DNA from: an uncultured Muribaculaceae bacterium
GTDB taxonomy: Bacteria; Bacteroidota; Bacteroidia; Bacteroidales; Muribaculaceae
NCBI GenBank assembly: GCA_910587075.1
Contig: CAJUKE010000014.1
Location: 1 to 64,000, forward strand
DNA: 64,000 bases
Direction of reading: 5' to 3'
Positions 52,804 through 62,649 of the stretch are shown here, in pieces (the first letter of the stretch is position 1; each line of letters opens with the position of its first letter). Both the position numbers and the translations under genes were made by a program. The notes below the pieces were generated by a model. The model did no database searches. It saw nothing but the letters and a program-made list of their open reading frames with translations, and was not told the origin of the DNA.

Positions 52804-54126
52804 TTGGAAGCATTCCTCATAAAAGCGGCGCAGCTCATACTCGCGCTATCCCTGCTGGTTATCATTCACGAATTCGGCCACTTCCTTTGGGCCAGGGTTT
52901 TCAAAATCCGCGTGGAGAAGTTTTACCTGTTCTTCAACCCCTGGTTCTCGCTCGCGAAGTGGAAACCCAAAGGTAGCGACACTGAATACGGCATCGGCTG
53001 GCTCCCGCTCGGCGGCTATGTGAAAATCGCCGGCATGGTCGACGAGTCGATGGACACCGACCAGATGGCCCAGCCCGCCAAACCCGACGAGTTCCGCGCG
53101 AAACCCGCTTGGCAGCGCCTGCTGGTGATGACCGGCGGCGTGCTCAACAACTTCATCCTCGCTCTGATTATCTACGCCGGGATAGCCTTCTACTGGGGCG
53201 ACCGCACAATTCCTTACCCCAACGCCTACGAGGGCATGGACTTCGCTCCGGCGGCGATTGAAATGGGCTTCAGAAACGGCGACATCATCCTCGCCGCCGA
53301 CGGCGAACCGATTGACCAGACCGACCGCACACACCTCTACAAAATGCTTGAGGCCGAGTCGGTAACCGTGCTCCGCGACCACAGCGACACAGTGATTGTG
53401 AACCTCCCCGATAAGGCCGTCACACTCCTCGACCCCGACCAGGGCTTTATGGCCTTCCGCATCCCGGTGGTCGTGAAGAAGGTATCGAACGGCTCCCCCG
53501 CGGCCGATGCCGGAGTGCTCCCCGGCGACCGCTTCATCGGGGTCGACACCATAGCCACCCCCGCCTACTCGGAATTCGCCCCGGCCCTCGCGCTCTACGG
53601 CGGCAAGCCGGTCGACCTGCGCGTGCTCCGCGGCAACGACACCATTACCGTCAAGGCAACCCCCACCGAATACGGCAAGCTCGGCTTCGAGCTCACGCCT
53701 CCCACCGAACTCTTCGAATTCCAGAACAAGGAATACGGCTTCTTCGAGTCGCTTCCCGTAGGCATCGCCAACGGCACCAACACGCTGGTCACCTACGTCG
53801 GCTCGCTCAAGCACCTCTTCTCCAAGGAGGGCGCCGAAAGCATCGGCGGCTTCGGAGCCATCGGCAGCATGTTCCCCGAGAAATGGAACTGGCGCACATT
53901 CTGGGAGCTTACGGCCTTCCTCTCGATAATTCTGGCATTCATGAACATCATACCCATCCCGGCGCTCGACGGCGGCCACGTCATGTTCCTCCTCTGGGAG
54001 GTTGTGACCCGCAAGCCGGTGTCGCAGAAGCTGCTCGAACGCGCCCAGGTGGCCGGTATGCTATTCCTCCTCGCCCTACTCCTCTACGCTAACTCTAACG
54101 ATATTTACCGTTTCCTCATAAAATGA
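52804..54126 (+). CDS. rseP: RseP-family intramembrane zinc metalloprotease (site-2 protease)
   Basis: This 440 aa membrane protease cuts anti-sigma factors or signal peptides inside the membrane. The zinc site is HEFGH (His22, Glu23, His26), with the third ligand in the LDGGH motif (IIPIPALDGGHV). PDZ-like domains lie between. The start is a TTG at 52804, because the translated product (MEAFLIKAAQLILALSLLVIIHEFGH) aligns with family starts and no ATG fits. It overlaps the next gene by four bases (ATGA). No rseA-like gene is adjacent. Confidence 0.92.
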   Translation: MEAFLIKAAQLILALSLLVIIHEFGHFLWARVFKIRVEKFYLFFNPWFSLAKWKPKGSDTEYGIGWLPLGGYVKIAGMVDESMDTDQMAQPAKPDEFRAKPAWQRLLVMTGGVLNNFILALIIYAGIAFYWGDRTIPYPNAYEGMDFAPAAIEMGFRNGDIILAADGEPIDQTDRTHLYKMLEAESVTVLRDHSDTVIVNLPDKAVTLLDPDQGFMAFRIPVVVKKVSNGSPAADAGVLPGDRFIGVDTIATPAYSEFAPALALYGGKPVDLRVLRGNDTITVKATPTEYGKLGFELTPPTELFEFQNKEYGFFESLPVGIANGTNTLVTYVGSLKHLFSKEGAESIGGFGAIGSMFPEKWNWRTFWELTAFLSIILAFMNIIPIPALDGGHVMFLLWEVVTRKPVSQKLLERAQVAGMLFLLALLLYANSNDIYRFLIK

Positions 54127-55331
54127 CAGAAACTTCCCGCCATAACGACCTCCCCGTACTCCGCCTCAAGCGCGGCAAGGAGGAGAGTGTCGACCGTTAC
54201 CACCCCTGGGTGTTCTCCGGGGCGCTGATGCTCCCCCTGCCCGACGGGCTCGAAGAGGGTGACACCGTGAAAGTAGAAGCCAACGATGGCCGCGTCATAG
54301 GCGTAGGCCACTACCAAATCGGCTCCATCGCCGTGCGCATCCTCGATTTTTCCGACCGCGAAATCAACGCGCTTTTCTACCGCGAGAGGCTCGGACAGGC
54401 ACTTAAACTCCGCCAGGCCCTCGGGCTCGCCCGCCCCGACAACGATGCGTACCGCCTCGTGCACGGCGAGGGTGACTTCCTCTCGGGACTCGTGGTCGAC
54501 ATCTACGGCCCCACCGCCGTGGTCCAGGCACACTCCCCCGGCATTCACTACGCCCGCGAGACCATAGCCTCGCAGCTCGTCGCGCTCGAAGGGCTCGACG
54601 TGCGCAACGTATACTACAAGAGCGAGACGACCCTCCCCTACAAGGCGAGCCTCGACCCGCAGAACGACTATCTGATCGGCGGATTTGAAACCGCGGTGGC
54701 CACCGAGAACGGCCTGAAGTTCAATATCGACTGGCTACGCGGCCAGAAAACCGGCTTCTTCGTTGACCAGCGTGACAACCGCTCGCTGCTCGAACACTAC
54801 TCGCGCGGGCGCAACGTGCTCAATATGTTCTGCTACACGGGCGGTTTCTCGGTCTACGCTATGCGTGGCGGCGCCGAACTGGTTCATTCGGTCGACTCTT
54901 CCGAGAAGGCCATTACCCTCACCGACGCCAACGTGGCCCTGAACTTCCCGGGTGAGACGCGACACCAGTCATTCGCCCGCGACGCCTTCAAATTCCTCGA
55001 CCAGACCGAGCCGGGCTTCTACGACCTGATTGTGCTCGACCCCCCGGCATTCGCCAAGCACCGCAGCGCACTCCGAAACGCCCTCCGCGGCTACCAGCGC
55101 CTCAACTTCCGCGCCATGGAGCGCATTGCCCCCGGCGGCATCCTCTTCACCTTCTCATGCTCCCAGGCAGTGAGCCGCGAGCAGTTCCGCCTGGCGGTGT
55201 TCTCGGCCGCGGCGCAGAGCGGGCGCAAGATACGCATCCTCCACCAGCTGACACAGCCCGCCGACCACCCCGTGAACATCTACCACCCCGAGGGTGAATA
55301 TCTCAAGGGTCTCATCCTCTACGTCGAGTAA
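54123..55331 (+). CDS. RlmI-like class I SAM-dependent rRNA (cytosine-C5) methyltransferase
   Basis: This 402 aa protein has an N-terminal PUA domain (KRGKEESVDRYHPWVFSGAL), a central RlmI-type domain and a SAM-binding domain (NVLNMFCYTGGFSVYAMRGGAE). LDPPAF (motif IV) and the FTFSCSQAVS segment with the catalytic Cys are typical of RlmI, the 23S rRNA m5C1962 enzyme. The identity of the target base is inferred. It overlaps rseP. Confidence 0.92.
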   Translation: MTETSRHNDLPVLRLKRGKEESVDRYHPWVFSGALMLPLPDGLEEGDTVKVEANDGRVIGVGHYQIGSIAVRILDFSDREINALFYRERLGQALKLRQALGLARPDNDAYRLVHGEGDFLSGLVVDIYGPTAVVQAHSPGIHYARETIASQLVALEGLDVRNVYYKSETTLPYKASLDPQNDYLIGGFETAVATENGLKFNIDWLRGQKTGFFVDQRDNRSLLEHYSRGRNVLNMFCYTGGFSVYAMRGGAELVHSVDSSEKAITLTDANVALNFPGETRHQSFARDAFKFLDQTEPGFYDLIVLDPPAFAKHRSALRNALRGYQRLNFRAMERIAPGGILFTFSCSQAVSREQFRLAVFSAAAQSGRKIRILHQLTQPADHPVNIYHPEGEYLKGLILYVE

Positions 55332-55383
55332 CACATCCGTCTTTAACCCTTTGACTCTCCACCTTAAACTACCATTAAATCAG

Positions 55384-57390
55384 ATGAAAGCAATCCTCGC
55401 AGCGGCTTCAGCCGCCATATTAGCCTCCGCTTCAGCTATGGCAAACAACCTCGACCCCAACAACCCCTCCGGCAACGTTGTCGACCGCTTCGCCGACATC
55501 GAAGTGCTCCGCTACACCGTGCCCGGTTTCAACGAGCTCTCTCCCAAGCAGAAGCTCCTCGTTTACTACCTCACGGAAGCCGCCCTCCAGGGACGCGACA
55601 TCCTCTGGGACCAGAATGGCCGCTACAACCTCCAGCTCCGCCGCACGCTCGAAGGGCTCTATCAGAACTACAAGGGTGACCGCTCCTCGGCCGAGTTCCT
55701 CGCCTTCGAGAAGTACCTCAAACAGGTCGAGTTCGGCAACGGCCCACACCACCACTATTCCGCCGACAAGTTCACTCCCGGATTCTCCAGCAAGTGGTTC
55801 GAGAGCGCTCTCGCCGAGGCCGGGCTTCCCAAGCCATCCGCCGAGGTTTCGCGCCTGATTTTCGACCCGGCCTTTATGGCGAAACGCACCAACCAGGCCG
55901 CGGGTGAGGACCTCATCCTCACCTCCGCCAACAACCTCTACGGCCCCGGCGTCAGCCAGCCCGAGGTAGAGGCATACTATGCCGCCGTGAAGGACACCAC
56001 CGACCTCACCCCGATCTCCTACGGCCTCAACTCGCGCCTTGAAAAGGGCGCCGACGGCAAGCTGTTCGAGAACGCCTATAAAGTGGGCGGTCTCTACTCC
56101 GCCGCCATCGAGCGCATCGTCGACAACCTCCGCAAGGCGCTCCCCTATGCCGAATCCGAATCGCAGGCCGCTGTGATCCGCGAACTCATCAAGTTCTACG
56201 AGACGGGCGACCTCGCCACCTTCGACACATATTCTATAATGTGGACCGAGGACACCGCGCCCAAGGTCGACTTCATCAACGGCTTCATCGAAAGCTACAG
56301 CGACCCCCTGGGCATGACCGGTAGCTGGGAGTCGATCGTCAACTTCAAGAACGACGCCGCATCGCACCGCACCGAGGTTATTTCCAATAACGCCCAGTGG
56401 TTCGAAAACAACTCCCCCGTCGATCCCCGCTTCCGCAAGCCGGAGGTAAAGGGTGTATCCGCCAAGGTAATCAACGCCGCGGTGCTCGCCGGCGACGCAT
56501 ACCCCGCCACCCCTATCGGCATCAACCTCCCCAACGCCAACTGGATCCGCGCCGCCCACGGTTCGAAGTCGGTAACCATCGAGAACATCACCCAGGCATA
56601 TGACGACGCCTCGCACGGCGACGGCTTCAACGAGGAGTTCGTAATCGACCAGCCCACCCGCGACCTGCTCGACAAATACCTCTTCATCACCGACAACCTT
56701 CACACCGACCTCCACGAGTGCCTCGGCCACGGCTCGGGCCGTCTGCTCCCCGGTGTCGACCCCGATGCCCTCAAAGCTCACGGCTCCACCCTTGAGGAAA
56801 CCCGCGCCGACCTCTTCGCACTCTACTATCTCGCCGACCCGAAACTCCTCGAACTCGGTCTGCTCGACAATCCCGACGCCTACAAGGCCGAATATTATAA
56901 GTATATGCTCAACGGCCTTATGACGCAGCTTATGCGCATCGAGCCGGGCAAGGACATCGAGGAGGCCCATATGCGCAACCGCGCCCTCATTGCCCGCTGG
57001 GTGCTCGAAAAGGGCGCGCCCGACAACGTGGTCGAAATGGTTACCCGCGACGGCAAGACGTTCGTGAAAATCAACGACTACAAGGCGCTCCGCTCCCTCT
57101 TTGGCAAACTGCTCGCCGAAATCCAGCGTATCAAGAGCGAGGGGGACTACGAGGCCGGCGAGGCTCTCGTCGAGCACTACGGCGTGAAGGTCGACCCCAA
57201 GCTCCACAAGGAGGTTCTCGACCGCTACGCCACCCTTAATATCGCTCCCTACAAGGGCTTCGTGAACCCGGTTTACACCCCGGTGACCGACAGCGAGGGC
57301 AACATCACCGACATCAAGGTGACCTACGAGGAGAACTACCTCCCCCAGATGTTCCGCTATTCCACAGACTACTCCCCCCTTACCAAGTAA
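55384..57390 (+). CDS. Exported dipeptidyl-peptidase III-like M49 metallopeptidase
   Basis: This 668 aa M49 family peptidase contains the zinc motif HECLGH (residues 444-449) and the downstream ligand motif EETRAD (471-476). M49 enzymes remove dipeptides from peptide N-termini and are usually cytosolic. Here residues 1-20 (MKAILAAASAAILASASAMA) form a signal peptide, so it is probably periplasmic. The ATG at 55384 is chosen; the frame is open to 55294 inside the previous gene. It is followed 30 bases later by ftcD, so it may be co-transcribed with the histidine genes. Confidence 0.92.
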   Translation: MKAILAAASAAILASASAMANNLDPNNPSGNVVDRFADIEVLRYTVPGFNELSPKQKLLVYYLTEAALQGRDILWDQNGRYNLQLRRTLEGLYQNYKGDRSSAEFLAFEKYLKQVEFGNGPHHHYSADKFTPGFSSKWFESALAEAGLPKPSAEVSRLIFDPAFMAKRTNQAAGEDLILTSANNLYGPGVSQPEVEAYYAAVKDTTDLTPISYGLNSRLEKGADGKLFENAYKVGGLYSAAIERIVDNLRKALPYAESESQAAVIRELIKFYETGDLATFDTYSIMWTEDTAPKVDFINGFIESYSDPLGMTGSWESIVNFKNDAASHRTEVISNNAQWFENNSPVDPRFRKPEVKGVSAKVINAAVLAGDAYPATPIGINLPNANWIRAAHGSKSVTIENITQAYDDASHGDGFNEEFVIDQPTRDLLDKYLFITDNLHTDLHECLGHGSGRLLPGVDPDALKAHGSTLEETRADLFALYYLADPKLLELGLLDNPDAYKAEYYKYMLNGLMTQLMRIEPGKDIEEAHMRNRALIARWVLEKGAPDNVVEMVTRDGKTFVKINDYKALRSLFGKLLAEIQRIKSEGDYEAGEALVEHYGVKVDPKLHKEVLDRYATLNIAPYKGFVNPVYTPVTDSEGNITDIKVTYEENYLPQMFRYSTDYSPLTK

Positions 57391-57420
57391 GGGAAGGCTT
57401 CAACCTCTAACCTACCAGCC

Positions 57421-59127
57421 ATGAAAAAAATTATCGAATGCGTGCCCAATTTCAGCGAGGGGCGCGACAAGGAAATCATTTCCGCGATCACCTCGGCTAT
57501 CACCGCCGCCGCACCGGTGGCTCTCCTCGACGTTGACCCGGGGGAAGCCACCAACCGTACGGTCGTTACCTTCGTTGGCTCCCCCGACGATGTGGTTGAA
57601 GCCGCGTTCGCGGGCATCAAGCGCGCCGCCGAGCTGATTGATATGCGCAAGCACCACGGCGCGCACCCCCGCATGGGCGCCACCGACGTCTGCCCCCTGA
57701 TTCCCGTCAGCGGCGTCACCCTCGAAGAGTGCGCCGAGCTGTCGCGGAAGCTCGCCAAGCGCGTCGCCGACGAGCTCGGCATACCCGTGTACTGCTACGA
57801 GGCCGCCGCCTTCACCCCCGAGCGCAAGAACCTGGCGGTTTGCCGCGCCGGCGAGTACGAGGCGCTCCCCGAAAAGATGAACCACCCGGGCAAGGGCCCC
57901 GACTTCGGCGACCGCCCTTTCGACGAGGCCGCCGCGCGCACCGGTGCCACAACCATCGGCGCCCGCGACTTCCTGATCGCCGTCAACTACAACCTCAACA
58001 CCACCTCCACCCGCCGCGCCAACGCCATCGCCTTCGACGTGCGCGAGAAGGGGCGCCCGATGCGCGAGGGGGGCAAGGTCAACGGCAAGCCTATGAAGGA
58101 TGAGAACGGCAAGCCCATCATGATTCCCGGAACCCTCAAAGGCACCAAGGCCATCGGCTGGTTCATCGACGAATACGGCATCGCCCAGGTGTCGATGAAC
58201 ATCACCGACATCAACACCACCCCGCTCCACATCGCCTTCGACGAGGTATGCCGCGCGGCCCGCGAACGCGGCATCCGCGTAACCGGCACCGAAATCGTGG
58301 GCCTCATACCCAAGCGTGCCCTCATCGAGGCCGGTAAATACTTCCTCCGCAAGCAGCAGCGCTCTCTCGGCATCCCCGAGGCCGAAATCATCCGCATGGC
58401 GGTGAAGTCGATGGGCCTCGATGAACTCAAGCCCTTCAAACCCGAAGAAAAAGTCATCGAGTACCTCCTCGAAGCCGAGCAGAAAAAGAACGCCGGACGC
58501 AAGCTGGTCGATATGACCCTCGAAGCGTTCGCCGACGAGACCGCTTCCGAATCGCCCGCACCCGGCGGCGGCTCGATCGCGGCATATATGGGCTCGCTCG
58601 GCGCCGCGCTCGGCGCCATGGTGGCCAACCTCTCGGCCCATAAGGCCGGGTGGGACGAACGCTGGGAAGAGTTCTCCGACTACGCCGAGCGGGGCCGCGA
58701 CATCCTCGACCGCCTCATCGGACTGGTCGACGAGGACACCGCCGCCTTCAACCGCATAATGGGCGTGTTCGCAATGCCCAAGGGCACGCCCGAAGAGAAG
58801 GAAGCACGCGACAAGGCTCTTCAGGAAGCAACATTATACGCCACCGAGGTGCCCCTCCGCACCATGAAGACCGCCGCCGAGGCTTTCGACCTCCTGGAGG
58901 CCATGGCCCGCGAGGGCAACCCCGCGTCGGTCTCCGACGCCGGAGTCGGCGCGCTCGCCGCACGCTCCGCCGTGCTCGGCGCCCAGCTCAACGTGCGCAT
59001 CAACGCCGCCGGGCTCGCCGACCGCTCCATGGCTGAGGCGCTCTGCGAGGAGGCCGAGGAGATTGCCTGCAACGCTTCGGCACGCGAAACACAGATTCTC
59101 GAAATTGTCAACTCTAAGATCGGATAA
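57421..59127 (+). CDS. ftcD: Bifunctional glutamate formimidoyltransferase / formimidoyl-THF cyclodeaminase
   Basis: This 568 aa fusion ends histidine degradation. The N-terminal half (residues 1 to about 325) transfers the formimino group from formiminoglutamate to THF; the active-site His is in MRKHHGAHPRMGATDVCPLIPV. The C-terminal half (from about 345: LVDMTLEAFADETASESPAPGGGSIAAYMGSLGAALGAMVANLS) is the cyclodeaminase, which releases ammonia and makes methenyl-THF. The fused form resembles animal FTCD. It precedes hutU by four bases. Confidence 0.96.
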   Translation: MKKIIECVPNFSEGRDKEIISAITSAITAAAPVALLDVDPGEATNRTVVTFVGSPDDVVEAAFAGIKRAAELIDMRKHHGAHPRMGATDVCPLIPVSGVTLEECAELSRKLAKRVADELGIPVYCYEAAAFTPERKNLAVCRAGEYEALPEKMNHPGKGPDFGDRPFDEAAARTGATTIGARDFLIAVNYNLNTTSTRRANAIAFDVREKGRPMREGGKVNGKPMKDENGKPIMIPGTLKGTKAIGWFIDEYGIAQVSMNITDINTTPLHIAFDEVCRAARERGIRVTGTEIVGLIPKRALIEAGKYFLRKQQRSLGIPEAEIIRMAVKSMGLDELKPFKPEEKVIEYLLEAEQKKNAGRKLVDMTLEAFADETASESPAPGGGSIAAYMGSLGAALGAMVANLSAHKAGWDERWEEFSDYAERGRDILDRLIGLVDEDTAAFNRIMGVFAMPKGTPEEKEARDKALQEATLYATEVPLRTMKTAAEAFDLLEAMAREGNPASVSDAGVGALAARSAVLGAQLNVRINAAGLADRSMAEALCEEAEEIACNASARETQILEIVNSKIG

Positions 59128-59131
59128 GGCC

Positions 59132-61150
59132 ATGGAAATGACCCTTAAGGAATTTCAAGACGATATTCGCGGCGGCATCCCCGCCCGTCTGCCCGAACCC
59201 CGGGAATATGACCCCGCGGTAAACCACGCCCCCAAGCGCAAGGAAATCCTCACCCCCGAGGAAAAGAAGCTCGCCCTCCGCAACGCCCTCCGCTACTTCC
59301 CCGCGGAGCAGCACGCCGAGCTCGCCCCCGAGTTCGCCCGCGAGCTGGCCGAATATGGCCGTATATATATGTACCGGCTCCGTCCGGCCTACGATATGTA
59401 CGCCCGCCCGATCGACCATTACCCCGCCCGTTCGCGCCAGGCCGCGGCCATCATGCTCATGATTCAGAACAACCTCGACCCCGCCGTGGCCCAGCATCCC
59501 CACGAGCTGATCACCTACGGCGGCAACGGCGCCGTGTTCCAGAACTGGGCGCAGTACCGCCTGGCCATGAAGTACCTCAGCGAGATGACCGACGACCAGA
59601 CGCTCGTGATGTACTCGGGCCACCCCCTGGGCCTCTTCCCCTCCCACCCCGGCGCGCCCCGCGTCGTGGTGACCAACGGCATGGTAATCCCCAACTACTC
59701 CAAACCCGACGACTGGGAGCGCTTCAACGCTCTCGGCGTGTCGCAATACGGCCAGATGACCGCCGGATCATATATGTATATCGGTCCGCAGGGCATCGTC
59801 CACGGCACCACGATCACCGTGCTCAACGCCGCCCGCTCCCACCAGCGCCCCGGTAAGCCGGGCATCGGCGGAATGCTCTTCGTTACCGCCGGACTCGGCG
59901 GTATGTCGGGCGCCCAGCCCAAGGCGGGCAACATTTCGGGCGTTGTCAGCGTGACGGCTGAAATCAACCCCGCGGCCGTCGAGAAGCGCCACCAGCAGGG
60001 GTGGGTCGACGAGGTCCACTCCTCGCTCGACGAGCTCATCCCCCGCATCCGCAAGGCTGTCGAGGCCGAGGAGGTCGTTTCGCTCGCCTACCTCGGCAAC
60101 GTGGTCGACCTCTGGGAACGCCTCGCCGACGAGAATATCCCCGTGAACCTCGGCAGCGACCAAACCTCGCTCCATAACCCCTGGGCCGGCGGCTACTACC
60201 CCGTGGGCTACTCCTATGAGGAGTCGCGCCGTATGATGGCCGAGGAGCCCGAACGCTTCCGCGAGGCGGTGCGCGAGTCGCTCCGCCGACAGGTAGCCGC
60301 CATCAACCGCCTCGCCGACAAGGGTATGTACTTCTTCGACTACGGCAACGCCTTCCTCCTCGAAAGCTCCCGCGCCGGGGCCGACATCATGGCCCCCGAC
60401 GGCAAGGGCTTCCGCTACCCCTCGTACGTCCAGGACATCATGGGCCCGAAGTTCTTCGACTACGGTTTCGGCCCCTTCCGCTGGGTATGCACGTCGGGCA
60501 AGCCCGAGGATCTGGCCGTCACCGACCGTCTTGCCGCCGAAGTGCTCCAGCAGATGCTCGACGAGGCTCCTGAAGACATCAAGGGGCAGCTCGCCGACAA
60601 CCTCCACTGGATACGCGAGGCCGCCGAGAACCACCTCGTGGTAGGCTCGCAGGCCCGCATCCTCTACGCCGACTCCGAGGGGCGCACTCGCATAGCCCTC
60701 GCCTTCAACGACGCCATTCGCCGCGGCGAGATTTCCGCGCCCGTGGTGCTCGGCCGCGACCACCACGACGTCAGCGGCACCGACTCACCCTACCGCGAGA
60801 CCTCCAACATCACCGACGGCTCGCAGTTCACCGCCGATATGGCCGTCCACAACGTCATCGGCGACTCCTTCCGCGGCGCCACCTGGGTTTCGATCCACAA
60901 CGGCGGCGGCGTGGGATGGGGCGAGGTGATCAACGGCGGCTTCGGCATGGTGATCGACGGCTCCGACGAGGCATCGCGCCGCATCTCCGAAATGCTCCTC
61001 TGGGACGTCAACAACGGCATCGCCCGCCGCTCCTGGGGGCGCAACCCCGGCGCTATGGACGCCATCCGCCGCGAGATGGAGCGCACCCCGGGCCTCCGCG
61101 TAACCCTCCCCAACATCGTCGACGACGCTATCATCAACTCAGCTTTCTAA
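59132..61150 (+). CDS. hutU: Urocanate hydratase, long form
   Basis: Urocanase converts urocanate to imidazolonepropionate with a bound NAD+. The family patterns YGGNGAVFQNWAQYRLAMKYLSEM, GHPLGLFPSHPGAPRVVVTNGM and QGIVHGTTITVLNAARS are visible. The product is 672 aa, longer than the approximately 555 aa proteobacterial HutU and similar to the longer form. The ATG at 59132 (MEMTLKEFQDDIRGGIPARLPE) lies four bases after the ftcD stop. The gene is four bases from hutH. Confidence 0.96.
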   Translation: MEMTLKEFQDDIRGGIPARLPEPREYDPAVNHAPKRKEILTPEEKKLALRNALRYFPAEQHAELAPEFARELAEYGRIYMYRLRPAYDMYARPIDHYPARSRQAAAIMLMIQNNLDPAVAQHPHELITYGGNGAVFQNWAQYRLAMKYLSEMTDDQTLVMYSGHPLGLFPSHPGAPRVVVTNGMVIPNYSKPDDWERFNALGVSQYGQMTAGSYMYIGPQGIVHGTTITVLNAARSHQRPGKPGIGGMLFVTAGLGGMSGAQPKAGNISGVVSVTAEINPAAVEKRHQQGWVDEVHSSLDELIPRIRKAVEAEEVVSLAYLGNVVDLWERLADENIPVNLGSDQTSLHNPWAGGYYPVGYSYEESRRMMAEEPERFREAVRESLRRQVAAINRLADKGMYFFDYGNAFLLESSRAGADIMAPDGKGFRYPSYVQDIMGPKFFDYGFGPFRWVCTSGKPEDLAVTDRLAAEVLQQMLDEAPEDIKGQLADNLHWIREAAENHLVVGSQARILYADSEGRTRIALAFNDAIRRGEISAPVVLGRDHHDVSGTDSPYRETSNITDGSQFTADMAVHNVIGDSFRGATWVSIHNGGGVGWGEVINGGFGMVIDGSDEASRRISEMLLWDVNNGIARRSWGRNPGAMDAIRREMERTPGLRVTLPNIVDDAIINSAF

Positions 61151-61154
61151 AATC

Positions 61155-62645
61155 ATGGACCACCATCATATTTCATCCCAGTGGCTCACCATCGACATGG
61201 TCGAGCAGATTCTCAACAGCGGTTGCCCCGTTTCCCTCAGCCCTGAGGCCGAAGCAAAGGTTACCGCATGCCGCGAGTACCTCGACCGCAAGATGGCCTC
61301 GCAGAAAGAACCGATCTACGGCATCACTACCGGCTTCGGCTCGCTCTGCAACATCTCCATCTCCTCCGACGACCTCTCCCAGCTCCAAAAAAACCTTGTA
61401 ATGAGCCACGCCTGCGGTTGCGGCGAGCGCGTTCCCGCCGAAATCGTGCGCCTGATGCTCCTCCTAAAGGCCCAGTCGCTCAGCTACGGCAACTCGGGCG
61501 TGCAGCTCGCCACGGTGCGCCGCCTCCTCGACTTCTACAACGCCGGGGTGCTCCCCGTGGTCTACAGCCAGGGCTCCCTCGGAGCCTCGGGCGACCTCGC
61601 TCCCCTGGCCAATATGTGCCTCCCCCTCCTCGGTCTCGGCGAGGTGGAGGTCGACGGCGTTGTACGCCCCGCCGCCGAGGTTCTCAAGGAACACGGCTGG
61701 GAGCCTATGACCCTCCAGTCGAAGGAGGGGCTCGCCCTCCTCAACGGCACCCAGTTCATGAGCGCCCACGCAGTGTGGGCCCTCATCCAGGCCAAGCGCC
61801 TCAGCGCCGCCGCCGACTGTGTGGCCGCGATGTCGCTTGACGCTTTCGACGGCCGCATCGAACCCTTCGCCGCCCCGGTCAACGAGGTGCGCAACCACGC
61901 CGGGCAGACGGCCACCGCCGCCGCCATGCGCCGCATCCTCGAAGGCTCCGAACTCATCGCTCAGCCCAAGAAGCACGTCCAGGACCCCTACTCCTTCCGA
62001 TGCATCCCGCAGGTACACGGCGCCGTGAAGGACGCCATCGCCTACGCCACCCGCATCATGGAGGAGGAAATCAACGCCCCCACCGACAACCCGACCATCT
62101 TCCCCGAGCTCGACACCATCGTTTCCGCCGGTAACTTCCACGGCGAGCCTATCGCCCTCCCGATGGACTACCTCTGCCTGGCTCTCTCCGAGCTTGCCAA
62201 CATCTCGGAGCGCCGCATCTACAAGCTCATCTCCGGCACCCGCGGCCTCCCCTCGTTCCTCGTGGCGAAGCCGGGTCTCAACAGCGGCTTCATGATTCCG
62301 CAGTACGCCGCCGCCTCGATTGTCAACCAGAGCAAGGCGCTCTGCTACCCGACCAGCGCCGACAGCATCCCCTCCTCGCAGGGTCAGGAGGACCATGTGT
62401 CGATGGGTGGCAACTCGGCCACGAAGCTCTGCCGCGTGGCCGCCAACACCCGCCGCGTGCTCGGCATCGAGCTCTTCAACGCCGCCCAGGCCCTCGACTT
62501 CCGCCGCCCCCTTAAGAGCTCCCCTATCGTCGAGAAGCTCCACGAGGCTTACCGCGGCGTGGTGCCTTTCGTCGAGGTCGATTCGGTGATGTACCCGCTC
62601 ATCGACGCCTCCGAGCGCTTCATCTCCTCCTATAATTTCGACTGA
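61155..62645 (+). CDS. hutH: Histidine ammonia-lyase
   Basis: This 496 aa enzyme deaminates histidine to urocanate, the first step of the pathway. The self-formed MIO group comes from Ala144-Ser145-Gly146 in GSLGASGDLAPLANM. The active-site region YGITTGFGSLCN and the C-terminal SADSIPSSQGQEDHVSMG are present. Gene order ftcD-hutU-hutH-hutI with four-base gaps indicates one transcript. Confidence 0.97.
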   Translation: MDHHHISSQWLTIDMVEQILNSGCPVSLSPEAEAKVTACREYLDRKMASQKEPIYGITTGFGSLCNISISSDDLSQLQKNLVMSHACGCGERVPAEIVRLMLLLKAQSLSYGNSGVQLATVRRLLDFYNAGVLPVVYSQGSLGASGDLAPLANMCLPLLGLGEVEVDGVVRPAAEVLKEHGWEPMTLQSKEGLALLNGTQFMSAHAVWALIQAKRLSAAADCVAAMSLDAFDGRIEPFAAPVNEVRNHAGQTATAAAMRRILEGSELIAQPKKHVQDPYSFRCIPQVHGAVKDAIAYATRIMEEEINAPTDNPTIFPELDTIVSAGNFHGEPIALPMDYLCLALSELANISERRIYKLISGTRGLPSFLVAKPGLNSGFMIPQYAAASIVNQSKALCYPTSADSIPSSQGQEDHVSMGGNSATKLCRVAANTRRVLGIELFNAAQALDFRRPLKSSPIVEKLHEAYRGVVPFVEVDSVMYPLIDASERFISSYNFD

Positions 62646-62649
62646 CACG

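Noticed and set aside
55432..57207. 591-codon minus-strand open frame
   Set aside because: It lies antisense to the M49 peptidase gene and shows only shadow composition (Val, Gly, Glu-rich).
57412..58641. 409-codon minus-strand open frame
   Set aside because: It is antisense to ftcD, whose reading frame has clear catalytic motifs.
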